Below, one piece after another: positions 1 through 7,524 of a stretch of 64,000 nucleotides of DNA. Source of the stretch: Pseudonocardia terrae. Lineage in GTDB: Bacteria; Actinomycetota; Actinomycetes; Mycobacteriales; Pseudonocardiaceae. Positions within the stretch are counted from its first letter, which is position 1; every line of letters begins with the position of its first letter. Below the pieces are notes generated by a model. The model made no database searches. It was not told the origin of the DNA and saw only the letters and a program-made list of their open reading frames with translations. Made by a program: the position numbers and the translations under genes. The stretch spans positions 169,165 through 233,164 of the forward strand of contig NZ_JAJTTE010000002.1 in the NCBI RefSeq assembly GCF_021343995.1. Direction: 5' to 3'.

Positions 1-1
1 C

Positions 2-1462
2 CCGCTGTTCGCGGCGCCGCTGGCGCGCCGCGGCTTCCAGGTCCTGCTGCAGAGCACCCGCGGCACGTTCGGATCCGGCGGCCACTTCCGGCCCTTCGTC
101 CACGAGCGGGAGGACGGCCTCGCCACCCTCGCCTGGCTGCGCGCGCAGCCCTGGTGCGACGGCCGGATCGCGACGACCGGCGGCAGCTACCTCGGCTACA
201 CGCAGTGGGCCGTCGCGCCGTACGCCGACCCGCCGCTCACCGCGATGTCCCCGCACATCACCGCAGCCCGCATGACGGACACCTTCTACACGCAGGGCGC
301 TCCGGCCCTGCTCAACGCCCTCGCCTGGACCGCCATGATCGGGACCCAGGAGCGCGGCGGGATCCCGCTGGTGCCGCACCCGATCCGCGCGGCGAAGCTG
401 CGCCGGGCCCTGCGCAAGGTCCCGCTGCAGGCGGCGGACGTCGAGGTCGCCGGCGCTCCGGTGCCCTACTGGCGGGACTTCGTGGAGCACGCCGAGCCCG
501 GCGACGACTACTGGGACGCCACCTACGGCGAGTCGCCGGCGTTCGACCGCACCGGCCCCGGCTCGCTGGCGAACCTGCCCCCGGTCAGCATGGTGACCGG
601 GTGGTGGGACCTGTTCGTCGCGGAGCAGATGCGGGACTACCGGGCGCTGCGCGCGGCCGGGGTGCCGGCGCGGATCGTCGTCGGGCCGTGGCTGCACGGC
701 GCCCTCGAGGAGGTCCGGACCAGCCTGCGGACGGACGTCGCGTGGCTGGACCACCACCTGCGCGGGGGCCCCGAGCCCGAGGGCGCGCCGGTGCGGCTGT
801 TCCTGCAGCAGGCCGACCAGTGGCTGGAGTTCGACGAGTGGCCGCCGCCCGCGACCACCCGGGAGGTCCACCTGCAGGCCGCCGGGCGGCTGGGGGAGGG
901 GCCGGGTACGGGCGTGAGCACCTACGTCTACGACCCGGCGGATCCCACGCCGAGCGTCGGCGGCCCGCTGCTGCAGCCGCCGGGCGAGCAGATCGACCAG
1001 TCCCCGGTCGAGGCCCGCCCCGACGTCCTCGTCTTCACCGGGGACCCGCTGCCTGCCGACCTCGACGTGGTCGGCCCGGTCACGGCGCTCGTGCACGTGC
1101 GGCCGGAGCTGGACCACGCGGACGTCTTCGTCCGGGTCTGCGACGTCGACGAGCGCGGCGTGTCCCGCAACGTCGTCGACGGCATCCGGCGGCTGGACCC
1201 GCGCACCGTGCCCGCCCCGGACGTCACGGTGGGGGAGGACGGCGTGCTCGCCGTCACGATCGAGCTGTTCCCCACGGCCTACCGGTTCCGCGCCGGGCAC
1301 CGGCTGCGGGTGCAGGTCGCGGGCGGTGCCTTCCCGCGGTTCGCCCGCAACGTCGGCACCGGCGAGCCCTTCGGCATCGCGACCCGGGGCAAGCCGGGGG
1401 CGGTCGACGTCCTGCACGACGCCGACCACTCGTCGCGCGTCGTCCTGCCCGTCCTGGGCTGA
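2..1462 (+). CDS. CocE/NonD family hydrolase (5' end outside window)
   Basis: Serine hydrolase of the CocE/NonD (X-Pro dipeptidyl-peptidase S15-like) family, which cleaves esters or amides of small acyl compounds. The frame is open from base 2, so the gene begins before the window. The visible parts of the alpha/beta-hydrolase triad are the nucleophile elbow GGSYLGY near 178-198, an Asp in TGWWDLF, and a His in GPWLHG. The C-terminal half has the jelly-roll domain of the family (for example HRLRVQVAGGAFPRFARN). The substrate cannot be told from sequence. The stop lies 58 bases before the next gene, an XRE-cupin regulator on the same strand, with a palindrome in between. Confidence 0.88.
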   Translation, partial: PLFAAPLARRGFQVLLQSTRGTFGSGGHFRPFVHEREDGLATLAWLRAQPWCDGRIATTGGSYLGYTQWAVAPYADPPLTAMSPHITAARMTDTFYTQGAPALLNALAWTAMIGTQERGGIPLVPHPIRAAKLRRALRKVPLQAADVEVAGAPVPYWRDFVEHAEPGDDYWDATYGESPAFDRTGPGSLANLPPVSMVTGWWDLFVAEQMRDYRALRAAGVPARIVVGPWLHGALEEVRTSLRTDVAWLDHHLRGGPEPEGAPVRLFLQQADQWLEFDEWPPPATTREVHLQAAGRLGEGPGTGVSTYVYDPADPTPSVGGPLLQPPGEQIDQSPVEARPDVLVFTGDPLPADLDVVGPVTALVHVRPELDHADVFVRVCDVDERGVSRNVVDGIRRLDPRTVPAPDVTVGEDGVLAVTIELFPTAYRFRAGHRLRVQVAGGAFPRFARNVGTGEPFGIATRGKPGAVDVLHDADHSSRVVLPVLG

Positions 1463-1473
1463 AACCGGCCGGC

Positions 1474-1513
1474 GCATGCCGGTCCGGCACGATCGTGTGC
1501 CGGTCCGGCATGC
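1474..1513. promoter_or_regulatory. 40-bp near-perfect palindrome, probable operator
   Basis: The segment begins gcatgccggtccggca and ends gccggtccggcatgc, so it reads almost the same on both strands around a central gatc. It also contains two direct copies of gccggtccggca. It ends 7 bases before the start codon of the XRE-cupin regulator, so binding there would block transcription or translation initiation. Autoregulation by that protein is inferred, not shown. Confidence 0.6.
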
Positions 1514-1520
1514 TGGAGGG

Positions 1521-2099
1521 ATGGACGACGAGCTGGAGGCCGTGCTCGCCGGGGTCGGCCCCCGGCTGCGCGCCCTGCGTACGCACCGGCAGCTGACCCT
1601 GGCCGAGCTGTCCGCCGAGACCGGCATCTCGGAGAGCACGCTCTCCCGGCTGGAGAGCGGCGGGCGGCGGCCCAACCTGGAGCTGCTGCTCCCGCTGGCG
1701 CGGGCCCACGGCGTGCCGCTCGACGAGCTGGTCGGCGCGCCGCAGACCGGCGACCCGCGGGTGCACCTCAAGCCGGTGCACCGCTCCGGCCGCACCTTCG
1801 TGCCGCTCACCCGCCGGGCCGGTGGGCTGCAGGCGTTCAAGATGGTCTGTCCGCCGAGTCGTGACGAGGAGCCCGACCCGCGGACGCACGAGGGCTACGA
1901 GTGGCTCTACGTGCTCGAGGGCCGGCTGCGGCTCGTCCTCGGCGACCGCGACCTGGTGCTGGAGCCGGGCGAGGCGGCGGAGTTCGACACCCACGTCCCG
2001 CACTGGTTCGGCAGCGCCGACCAGCGGCCCGTCGAGCTGCTGTCGCTGTTCGGGACGCAGGGCGAGCGTGCCCACGTCCGCGCCCGGGCGGGCCGCTGA
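1521..2099 (+). CDS. XRE-family regulator with C-terminal cupin domain
   Basis: A 192-residue regulator. The N-terminal helix-turn-helix is about residues 11-65, with the Xre-type core LSAETGISESTLSRLESG. A cupin beta-barrel follows from about residue 110, with the core EWLYVLEGRLRLVLG and a later HVPHWFG. Proteins of this HTH_3/cupin_2 layout usually sense a small molecule or aldehyde and control a neighbouring catabolic or efflux gene. The ATG at 1521 was chosen because the DNA-binding domain starts there and GGAGGG precedes it, although unusually close. The target gene is unknown; the upstream hydrolase or the gene itself, through the palindrome, are candidates. Confidence 0.85.
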   Translation: MDDELEAVLAGVGPRLRALRTHRQLTLAELSAETGISESTLSRLESGGRRPNLELLLPLARAHGVPLDELVGAPQTGDPRVHLKPVHRSGRTFVPLTRRAGGLQAFKMVCPPSRDEEPDPRTHEGYEWLYVLEGRLRLVLGDRDLVLEPGEAAEFDTHVPHWFGSADQRPVELLSLFGTQGERAHVRARAGR

Positions 2100-2616
2100 G
2101 CCGCACGTCGGCACCCCTCGGGCCGTGCGGACTGGGCGACGACCTCGCCCGGGCGCCGCCGCGGAAGGGTCCCAACGCGGGGTCCGGGCCGTCGACGTTG
2201 TGCACCGTCGTGCCCCGCCCCCGGTGCGGACCACGAAACCGGCGCCGCCCGTGTCGCCGAGGGTCTCGCGGTGCACGCCGGCCCGACGTCGCTTCCCACG
2301 CCCGCGTCCGACCGGCGTCATGAGGTCGGGAGAAGTTGGGCGAGATGGCGCATAGCCGGGCCGGGGTGACCTGCGCTACTCTGCGCGCCAGGCGATGGAG
2401 CTCGCCTTTAACCGCCCGTCAGGGCTGATAGCCCCTACCTGTGAGTCGACCGGGTAGGTGTGCCATGAGCAAGCTTCCTCCTCCACCTTCCTTCTCCGAC
2501 GCGGCGTGCCGGCCGGTGCGCGCAGGCCCGCCGCGGTCCGCATCCGTCCGTTCCCCGCGGCTGGTCGCGACCTGTCCGACGCCGGCCGGTCGGCGGGGCG
2601 TGAGGAGGTGGCCACG
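2100..2616. other. Intergenic region, no convincing gene
   Basis: This 517-base gap holds only long shadow frames. The last 180 bases contain two small hairpins (agggct-gat-agccc near 2420-2433, and arms cctacc/ggtagg at 2434-2458), presumably in the leader of the DUF3040 gene. A 54-codon frame from the ATG at 2465 overlaps that gene's start. It could be a leader peptide, but I see no support for expression. Confidence 0.4.
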
Positions 2617-3075
2617 ATGGCTCTGACCGATCGGGAACGGCGGGTGCTCGCCGAGATCGAAGCCGATCTCTCGGCGACCGACCCGAAGCTGGCCAAACAC
2701 CTCTCCGGCCGGCTGGGAGCGCCTCCCTGGAGCAACCCCTTCGCCCCTCGCCCCGCAGCTCCCGGCTCGCGGGAAGGCCGAGGAGACTCGCCCTTGCGGC
2801 CGTGGTGCGCTCCGCCGCGATCCGACCCGCCACGGTGTCGGTGCGGCGCGTCGTCGAACCTCGGTGGACCGTGGCGCAGTGACCGGCAGCGCAACGTCCC
2901 GACGCCTCGCAGGTCCGCCCTGGTGACCACATGGCTGGGGTCCGCCCTCGGCGTCCTGTTGCTGATCGCCGCCGTCTGCACCCCGGTTCACCTCCTGCTG
3001 GTCCCGGCCACGGCCGCGCTCGTCCTCGCGGCGGCCCCTCCGCTGCTCGGCGCCGGGCGGAGGCGTCGACGCTGA
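2617..3075 (+). CDS. DUF3040 domain-containing membrane protein
   Basis: A 152-residue protein. The N-terminus MALTDRERRVLAEIEADL followed by DPKLAKHLSG is the hallmark of actinobacterial DUF3040 proteins. A Pro/Arg-rich linker (about 45-100) leads to two hydrophobic segments near the C-terminus (TTWLGSALGVLLLIAAV and LLLVPATAALVLAAAPPLL) and a basic tail, so it is probably a small inner-membrane protein with its N-terminus in the cytoplasm. The ATG at 2617 has a good ribosome site (GAGGAGG, 2603-2609). The family has no established function. The linker is longer than usual for the family. Confidence 0.8.
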   Translation: MALTDRERRVLAEIEADLSATDPKLAKHLSGRLGAPPWSNPFAPRPAAPGSREGRGDSPLRPWCAPPRSDPPRCRCGASSNLGGPWRSDRQRNVPTPRRSALVTTWLGSALGVLLLIAAVCTPVHLLLVPATAALVLAAAPPLLGAGRRRRR

Positions 3076-3127
3076 GCTTCCCCCGACTTCTCGGACCTTC
3101 GTCCTCACTCACGACAGGAGACGCGAC

Positions 3128-3808
3128 ATGGACGAGAACCACAGCACGCACCACCGAGCGGCCCCGACGGCGGCGAACCCGTCGCCGTCCCTCTCGACGC
3201 GAACCGGCACGGTCCCGCCGGTGATGCCGGTGCTCGGCCGCGGCAAGCACCGCACCCCCCGCGAGGGCGCCTGCCTGATGGAGTACGTCTCGGTCCTGGC
3301 CGGTTCGGACTTCACCGACCGACCGCGCTGCACCGCCCCCGCGGTCGCGAGGCTGGCCCGCTGCGTCAACGACGTCGTCTCGACGGCCGGCCGGGAACAA
3401 CTGGCGCGCAGGGCTCCGGCGCTGATCGGGCTGCACCGGGCACGCCTGCCCATGCGGCGGATCGTCCTCGCGGAACTGGTCCGGGAGGGCCTCCGTCACG
3501 ACCCGGGCAGCGTCCTCCTCCGCACCGTCGAGCGGCGCTGCCGCCCGTCGGGGAGCTCCGTGAGGCGATGGGTGCGCACCGCGAACCTGGTGCTGTTCAC
3601 CGACAGCCGGCAGGTCCTCGGCGTCGTTCTGGACACGGTCCGCGGAAGGGTCCCCGGAGCCGAGGCGCAGGACGAACGGCTGATCGCGATCCTCGACGCC
3701 GTCATCACGCGGGCGCGCGCCGACGACCTCGGCCCGGACGTGCGCTCCGGGCGGGGCCGTCCAGGACCGGCGGGGGTGCCACCGCTGCAGACCGCCACGG
3801 TGACGTAG
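3128..3808 (+). CDS. Conserved actinobacterial hypothetical protein
   Basis: A 226-residue protein with no recognised catalytic domain. The conserved core begins GRGKHRTPREGACLMEYVS followed by VLAGSDFTDRPRCTAP. I recognise this pattern from many uncharacterised actinobacterial proteins (pattern GKHR.PR.GAC.ME..S.LAGE.WSDHP). The rest is mostly helical and Arg-rich. No signal peptide or membrane segment is seen. AGGAG lies 9-13 bases before the ATG. The gene follows the DUF3040 gene by 52 bases on the same strand and may be co-transcribed with it. Confidence 0.7.
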   Translation: MDENHSTHHRAAPTAANPSPSLSTRTGTVPPVMPVLGRGKHRTPREGACLMEYVSVLAGSDFTDRPRCTAPAVARLARCVNDVVSTAGREQLARRAPALIGLHRARLPMRRIVLAELVREGLRHDPGSVLLRTVERRCRPSGSSVRRWVRTANLVLFTDSRQVLGVVLDTVRGRVPGAEAQDERLIAILDAVITRARADDLGPDVRSGRGRPGPAGVPPLQTATVT

Positions 3809-4145
3809 CCGTTCGACGTCCCGATGTGCACCGCGGACGCAGCTCCGAACGCCCCGGCAGCGACTTCCGACCGAATGCGCGCCCGGGGTGAAGAGCCATG
3901 CCCGAGGCCGGTCCCGGTGGGCAGGTCCCCGCCGCCGATCCGAGCGGCACCGGAGAGAAGCCCACAGCCGACGCTCTCGCCTTTCGTCAGACCCCCCGGG
4001 TCGGACGCGGAAATCCTTCGTGCACAAACACGGAAATCGCTCGGGAATGGCCTCAAGAATCTTTCCCAAGCATCTTTCGACGCGTCCCGCCGCGATCTAC
4101 CGTGATCCGGTAACAACCATCGATCCTCGACAGGAGGGCGACGAG
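3809..4145. other. Intergenic region upstream of the acetate transporter
   Basis: No gene is seen in these 337 bases. The last 130 bases are less GC-rich than the surroundings (runs such as aagaatctttcccaagcat), which fits a promoter and operator region for the SatP-type gene. AGGAGGG at 4132-4138 is its ribosome-binding site. No operator could be assigned. Confidence 0.5.
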
Positions 4146-4847
4146 ATGGCAACTCACGTGGAGGGAAGCGGAACCCACGCGGTCGAGCGGGAAGAACTGC
4201 AACGCGACGCCGCCGCCCCGCAGGGATCCGGCCCCTTCGAGGTCCTGGTCGGCGGCGGCGGCGACCCCCTGGTGTACGGCCTGCCGATCTTCGTCGCGGG
4301 CTCCCTGGTGCTGGGGTTCGCCCTGATCGGGCTGGTCCCGGTCCCGAGCGCGCTGGGGTCGGTCCTGCCCGAGACGACGTTCGTGGCCGGGCTGGGCGAG
4401 TTCGTCACGGCGGTGTGGGCGATCCTGCTCGGTCAGTCCATCGTGGCGGCGATATTCGGTTTGTTCGCCGGTTTCTGGTTCAGCCTCTTCGTGCTTCTCG
4501 AGGGAGTGTTCCACAACTGGTTCGTGATTCCGACCGCCGCGGTCCAGGGGGCGGAGACCATGTTCTTCCTGGCCTGGTTGATCGTGTTCTCGTTCCTCAC
4601 CCTGGGGATCGTGCGGCTGCCGATCACCTACGTCGGGATCATGGTCTTCGTGGACCTCGCCGTGCTGTTCAACCTGCTGGCCGTGATGACCGGGGCGGGG
4701 TTCTGGTTCTTCTGGGGCGGTGTCATGGTGCTCGCGTTCTGCGCGCTCGGGCTCTACGCCTTCCTCAACACCGCCTGGGCGTCGACCGGCGGCCGCCGCG
4801 CCTTCCCGCCGCTCGGGCCGCCCGTGCTGCGCACCGCGGCGCAGTAG
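4146..4847 (+). CDS. GPR1/FUN34/YaaH (SatP-type) acetate/succinate transporter
   Basis: A 233-residue integral membrane protein with a polar N-terminal tail and six hydrophobic segments. The family signature near the first segment is recognisable (GGDPLVYGLPIFVAGSLVLG; canonical NPAPLGL becomes DPLVYGL), as is the aromatic FFWGG motif near the end. Members are small channels or transporters for acetate, succinate and related short acids. The ATG at 4146 is preceded by AGGAGGG. The divergence from the canonical N-terminal motif means the substrate may differ. It stands alone, with its own upstream region. Confidence 0.78.
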   Translation: MATHVEGSGTHAVEREELQRDAAAPQGSGPFEVLVGGGGDPLVYGLPIFVAGSLVLGFALIGLVPVPSALGSVLPETTFVAGLGEFVTAVWAILLGQSIVAAIFGLFAGFWFSLFVLLEGVFHNWFVIPTAAVQGAETMFFLAWLIVFSFLTLGIVRLPITYVGIMVFVDLAVLFNLLAVMTGAGFWFFWGGVMVLAFCALGLYAFLNTAWASTGGRRAFPPLGPPVLRTAAQ

Positions 4848-4910
4848 ACCGTCCCGCCTGGTGGGCCGGGCGCCACCGGACGACCGGAGCGGGCCGCGAA
4901 CGAGAAGCGG

Positions 4911-4946
4911 CGCCGACCCGCGGGGAGCGATCCCCGCCGGTCGGCG
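4911..4946 (-). terminator. Terminator hairpin of a truncated sodN copy
   Basis: The arms cgccgacc..cgggg and ccccg..ggtcggcg surround a 6-base loop. The position and shape relative to the sodN 3' fragment match the hairpin at 6981-7016 beyond the intact sodN. The pair that is T-A in that copy is C-G here, a compensating change, so the structure is conserved while the sequence has drifted. Confidence 0.65.
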
Positions 4947-4964
4947 CCGCTCCCGACGCAAGGC

Positions 4965-5006
4965 TCAGGCAGCCTGCATCGTCTCCCAGAAGATCTTGTC
5001 GATCTG
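4965..5006 (-). pseudogene. Remnant of sodN 3' end (last 13 codons)
   Basis: On the minus strand this stretch encodes QIDKIFWETMQAA and a stop. It matches the last 13 residues of the intact NiSOD at 7035-7448 (QIDKIFWETKQAA) with one change. Upstream of the matching codons (beyond 5006) the sequence is unrelated to sodN, so the rest of the gene is missing. It keeps its terminator at 4911-4946. I read it as a displaced allele of the sodN 3' end. Confidence 0.8.
4981..5006. repeat. 26-bp direct repeat, left copy (possible att site)
   Basis: It is identical over 26 bases to 7051-7076, within the 3' coding end of sodN. The core agatcttgtcgatct has inverted arms (agatc/gatct) around five bases, a layout typical of a recombinase crossover site. 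The flanks on the sodN-terminal side are only partly similar; the other flanks are unrelated. Confidence 0.7.
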
Positions 5007-5162
5007 ATGCTACATGAGGCCTGATCAGCTACTACTCGATGCCGTCGGCGGTCTGGGCCGTCGCTGGGCCGCGAGAGCGCGAGGTGGGGCGCGGTCCGGC
5101 ATGTCCGGGACGCGCCGAGACGGGAGCGGCATCTTGTCGGCCCGCAGCGTCTCGGCGCCGGG

Positions 5163-6203
5163 TCAGACCGCGGATGTGCCCGCCCGGGCCCGGCCGTACT
5201 CGGCCAGCGCGGAGAAGGCTGCCTTCGGCTCCCACGGCATCCCCGGGTAGGCGCTGCCGGTACGCCCGTCTGGGAGGATCTTGACGATCCCGAAGCTCCC
5301 CAGATCGAAGTCCCGCTCAGGGTGCTCGGACGTCGGCAGGTGCCGAGAGGCGAAGGTGTACACGAACGCGGTGTCCACGCCACCCGAGTCGTAGACGTCG
5401 AGGAGATCGAGCAGGTAGGCGGCTTGTTCGGGTTCGTTGCGCTCGACGGTCTCGGTGAGCCGCGTTGCCTGCCCGCTCTGCTCGTCGTACCCGATGATGT
5501 CCCCGCGGCTCCCCCGGTCCGCGGCTCCGGTGAAGGGTGCACAGCCGAACTCGGTGACCGCGAACGGCTTGCCGTGAGAGGTCATGGCGGCGAGGTTCGC
5601 GGGTAGGGCGGCGGCGTTGCCGGCATCGCGGTAGCCGGCGTCGGTCGCGATGAAGTCGAACGGGGTCCAGTCCACTCCCTCCATAGGGAGTGATGCGTAC
5701 CCTATGAGCCCGCGGAACCGCTCGCGGGCGCCCTCGACTGCTTGGGCCAAGAGGGCATTGGTCCTCCGCTGCACGTCCGGGAGGATCTCGCGGACGAGCG
5801 CAGGATCCGCGAGCACGGCGGACCGCTCGGACAGAGTCTCTCCGGGCATCAGCCCGATCGTCATGATGCTGATCTCCGATCCGGCGAGGAACCGGATGTT
5901 CGCCCCTTCCCGTCGGATCTGCTCGGCGCGCTCGGCGGCGTCCAGAAGAAACGCCAACAGCTGGTCGGTGGTCAGGTCGTTGGTGAACGGGCAGTACCAG
6001 ACCTCCAGCCCGACGGCGGCCGCGTGCCGGGCGGCGATCTCCAGGCGGTCCGCGACGCCGCCGGTGATCCGGACGGCGTCGGCGAGCAGTTCTTCACGGA
6101 TGATCCGCATGTCCTCGGCGACGACGTCAGGGTCGAACGGTTCGTGGGTCGTGCTTCCGCAGTTGGTGAACCCGGTGTCGTAGGTGACGCCCCAGGCGCG
6201 CAT
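5163..6203 (-). CDS. TIM-barrel glycoside-hydrolase-like protein of unknown function
   Basis: A 346-residue protein without a signal peptide. The start MRAWGVTYDTG, the strand-end motif FLAGSEIS (about residue 130) and TEFGC (about 245) resemble clan-A glycoside hydrolases, in which acid/base and nucleophile glutamates sit at the ends of beta-strands 4 and 7. It ends with AYPGMPWEPKAAFSAL. Similar proteins are common in actinobacteria and are usually called hypothetical or, without good reason, abortive-infection proteins. AAGGAGG lies 6-7 bases before the ATG. The gene is divergent from the TetR gene across a 57-base operator region, so that regulator probably controls it. It lies between the sodN-end repeats and has less extreme third-position GC than its neighbours, consistent with transfer. 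Confidence 0.65.
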   Translation of the reverse strand: MRAWGVTYDTGFTNCGSTTHEPFDPDVVAEDMRIIREELLADAVRITGGVADRLEIAARHAAAVGLEVWYCPFTNDLTTDQLLAFLLDAAERAEQIRREGANIRFLAGSEISIMTIGLMPGETLSERSAVLADPALVREILPDVQRRTNALLAQAVEGARERFRGLIGYASLPMEGVDWTPFDFIATDAGYRDAGNAAALPANLAAMTSHGKPFAVTEFGCAPFTGAADRGSRGDIIGYDEQSGQATRLTETVERNEPEQAAYLLDLLDVYDSGGVDTAFVYTFASRHLPTSEHPERDFDLGSFGIVKILPDGRTGSAYPGMPWEPKAAFSALAEYGRARAGTSAV

Positions 6204-6217
6204 CGCTTCCTCCTTGA

Positions 6218-6260
6218 GGTACGTTGCGTACCGTACCAGGCGGAGGATACGATCCGTACC
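6218..6260. promoter_or_regulatory. Operator region between glycosidase-like gene and tetR
   Basis: It contains a perfect inverted repeat ggtacg-ttg-cgtacc (6218-6232), an overlapping extra half site cgtacc, and a second imperfect palindrome ggatacgatccgtacc (6245-6260) that ends directly before the GTG start of tetR. Repeated cgtacc half sites in a 57-base divergent spacer are typical of TetR autoregulation with control of the neighbour. Confidence 0.7.
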
Positions 6261-6875
6261 GTGACGGGGGGACGGCGGCGAGGTGCGGAGCTGGAGCTGG
6301 CGATCCTGCGTGCGGCCGCTGAGGAACTCACCGCCTCCGGCTACAGCGGCATGACGATGGACAAGGTCGCCCGGCGCGCAGGCACGAACAAGAACGCGAT
6401 CTACCGGCGCTGGCCGCAGCGCGCCGCACTCGGCATCGCCGCCTACAAGTACGTGGCGGACGCCCGCACCCCCTCGGCGGACACGGGCACCCTTCGCGGC
6501 GATGCGTTGGAACTGCTGCGGCAGGCCAACGCGACCTGGTCCTCGCCCCGTGGCGCAATCCTGCGCGATCTCCTGGCGGCCGCTGCCGACGAGCCGGCCC
6601 TGCTGGAGCTGCTGCGCGAACAGGTTGGAGGCGGTGCGCTGAACGCCGCCTGGTTCGCGCTCCTGGGCCGGGCGGTGGCGCGCGGCGAGGCCCCTCCGGA
6701 GGCGGTGCAGCCGCGCGTGGCGGCGCTGCCGATGATGTTGTTGCGTGGTGAGTACGCCCTGCGCGGCGTTCCGGCCGTGCCGGACGAGGTCCTGGTGGAG
6801 ATCGTCGACGAGATCTTCCTGCCGCTGATCCGTGGACGGGGCCTGGCGAGCCCGAGGCCCCCGTCCGCCGATTGA
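6261..6875 (+). CDS. TetR/AcrR-family transcriptional regulator
   Basis: A 204-residue one-component repressor. The N-terminal helix-turn-helix reads MTMDKVARRAGTNKNAIYRR (about residues 30-49), and the C-terminal helical ligand domain ends with LVEIVDEIFLPLIRGRG (TetR_C-like). The GTG at 6261 was chosen because the domain starts right after it and the palindromes lie just upstream. It may be leaderless, since no ribosome site is clear. It is divergent from the glycosidase-like gene and is likely its regulator. Both genes lie inside the repeat-bounded cassette. Confidence 0.85.
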   Translation: MTGGRRRGAELELAILRAAAEELTASGYSGMTMDKVARRAGTNKNAIYRRWPQRAALGIAAYKYVADARTPSADTGTLRGDALELLRQANATWSSPRGAILRDLLAAAADEPALLELLREQVGGGALNAAWFALLGRAVARGEAPPEAVQPRVAALPMMLLRGEYALRGVPAVPDEVLVEIVDEIFLPLIRGRGLASPRPPSAD

Positions 6876-6980
6876 GTCTCCGGCTGTCCAGTAGCCCCGG
6901 TTGAAGTCGTTCGTGGCGACACGGTCGGTCGCCGCTGAAGCCGTGCGCGTACCCGACGATGGCCCGACAACGAAAAGCGA

Positions 6981-7016
6981 CGCTGACCCACGGGGAAGCA
7001 TCCCCGCTGGTCAGCG
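6981..7016 (-). terminator. Terminator hairpin of sodN
   Basis: The stem is cgctgacc..cgggg / ccccg..ggtcagcg with a 6-base loop, followed on the minus strand by cgcttttcg. It begins 19 bases after the sodN stop codon. It is the structural counterpart of 4911-4946. Confidence 0.75.
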
Positions 7017-7034
7017 CCGCTTTCAGCGCCTCAA

Positions 7035-7448
7035 TCAGGCGGCCTGCTTGGTCTCCCAGAAGATCTTGTCGATCTGGGCGATGTAGTCCAGCAGCTCCTG
7101 GCCGTCCTTCGGGTCGACCGAGGACTTGGTGCCGCCGGGGCCGCCACCGGCCTTCTTGGTGGCCTTGTTGAACAGCTCGTGCAGCTCCGGGTACTTCTCG
7201 AAGTGCGGCGGCTTGAAGTAGTCCGTCCACAGCACCCACAGGTGGTGCTTCACGAGGTCGGAGCGCTGCTCCTTGATCTCGATGGCCCGCTCCCGGAAGA
7301 CCGGGTCCTCGTTGCCCTGGTACTTCTCCTGGATGGCCTTGACGGACTCGGCCTCGATACGCGCCTGGGCCGGGTCGTACACGCCGCAGGGGAGGTCGCA
7401 GTGCGCGGTGGCCTCCAGCCGCGGGCGGAGAATGCGGGACAGCCGCAT
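7035..7448 (-). CDS. sodN: Nickel superoxide dismutase
   Basis: A 137-residue precursor of NiSOD, which converts superoxide to oxygen and hydrogen peroxide. The nickel hook HCDLPCGVYDP begins at residue 16: His-1 and both Cys ligands of the mature protein are present. The 15-residue leader MRLSRILRPRLEATA must be removed, most likely by SodX encoded divergently at 7525. The remainder is the usual four-helix body ending IDKIFWETKQAA. Length is normal for the family. The 3' end carries the 26-bp repeat that recurs at 4981-5006. Streptomyces sodN is controlled by nickel; the site here is not identified. Confidence 0.96.
   Translation of the reverse strand: MRLSRILRPRLEATAHCDLPCGVYDPAQARIEAESVKAIQEKYQGNEDPVFRERAIEIKEQRSDLVKHHLWVLWTDYFKPPHFEKYPELHELFNKATKKAGGGPGGTKSSVDPKDGQELLDYIAQIDKIFWETKQAA
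7051..7076. repeat. 26-bp direct repeat, right copy inside sodN
   Basis: It is identical to 4981-5006 and lies in codons near the 3' end of sodN. Together the two copies bound a 2.1-kb segment holding the glycosidase-like gene and tetR. Confidence 0.7.
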
Positions 7449-7524
7449 GGGTCCTCCCTGGTGGTGATCGTTCTGGCGTGCCCGACCCTACTCCCGGGGG
7501 CGGGGGGCCAGCAGGCCGGAAGGT

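Noticed and set aside
2465..2626. 54-codon frame with ATG overlapping the DUF3040 start
   Set aside because: It could be a leader peptide but has no clear ribosome site and an unremarkable Pro/Arg-rich product.
5007..7050. Integrase or transposase inside the sodN cassette
   Set aside because: Only the glycosidase-like gene and tetR are coding; no recombinase motif was seen in any frame.
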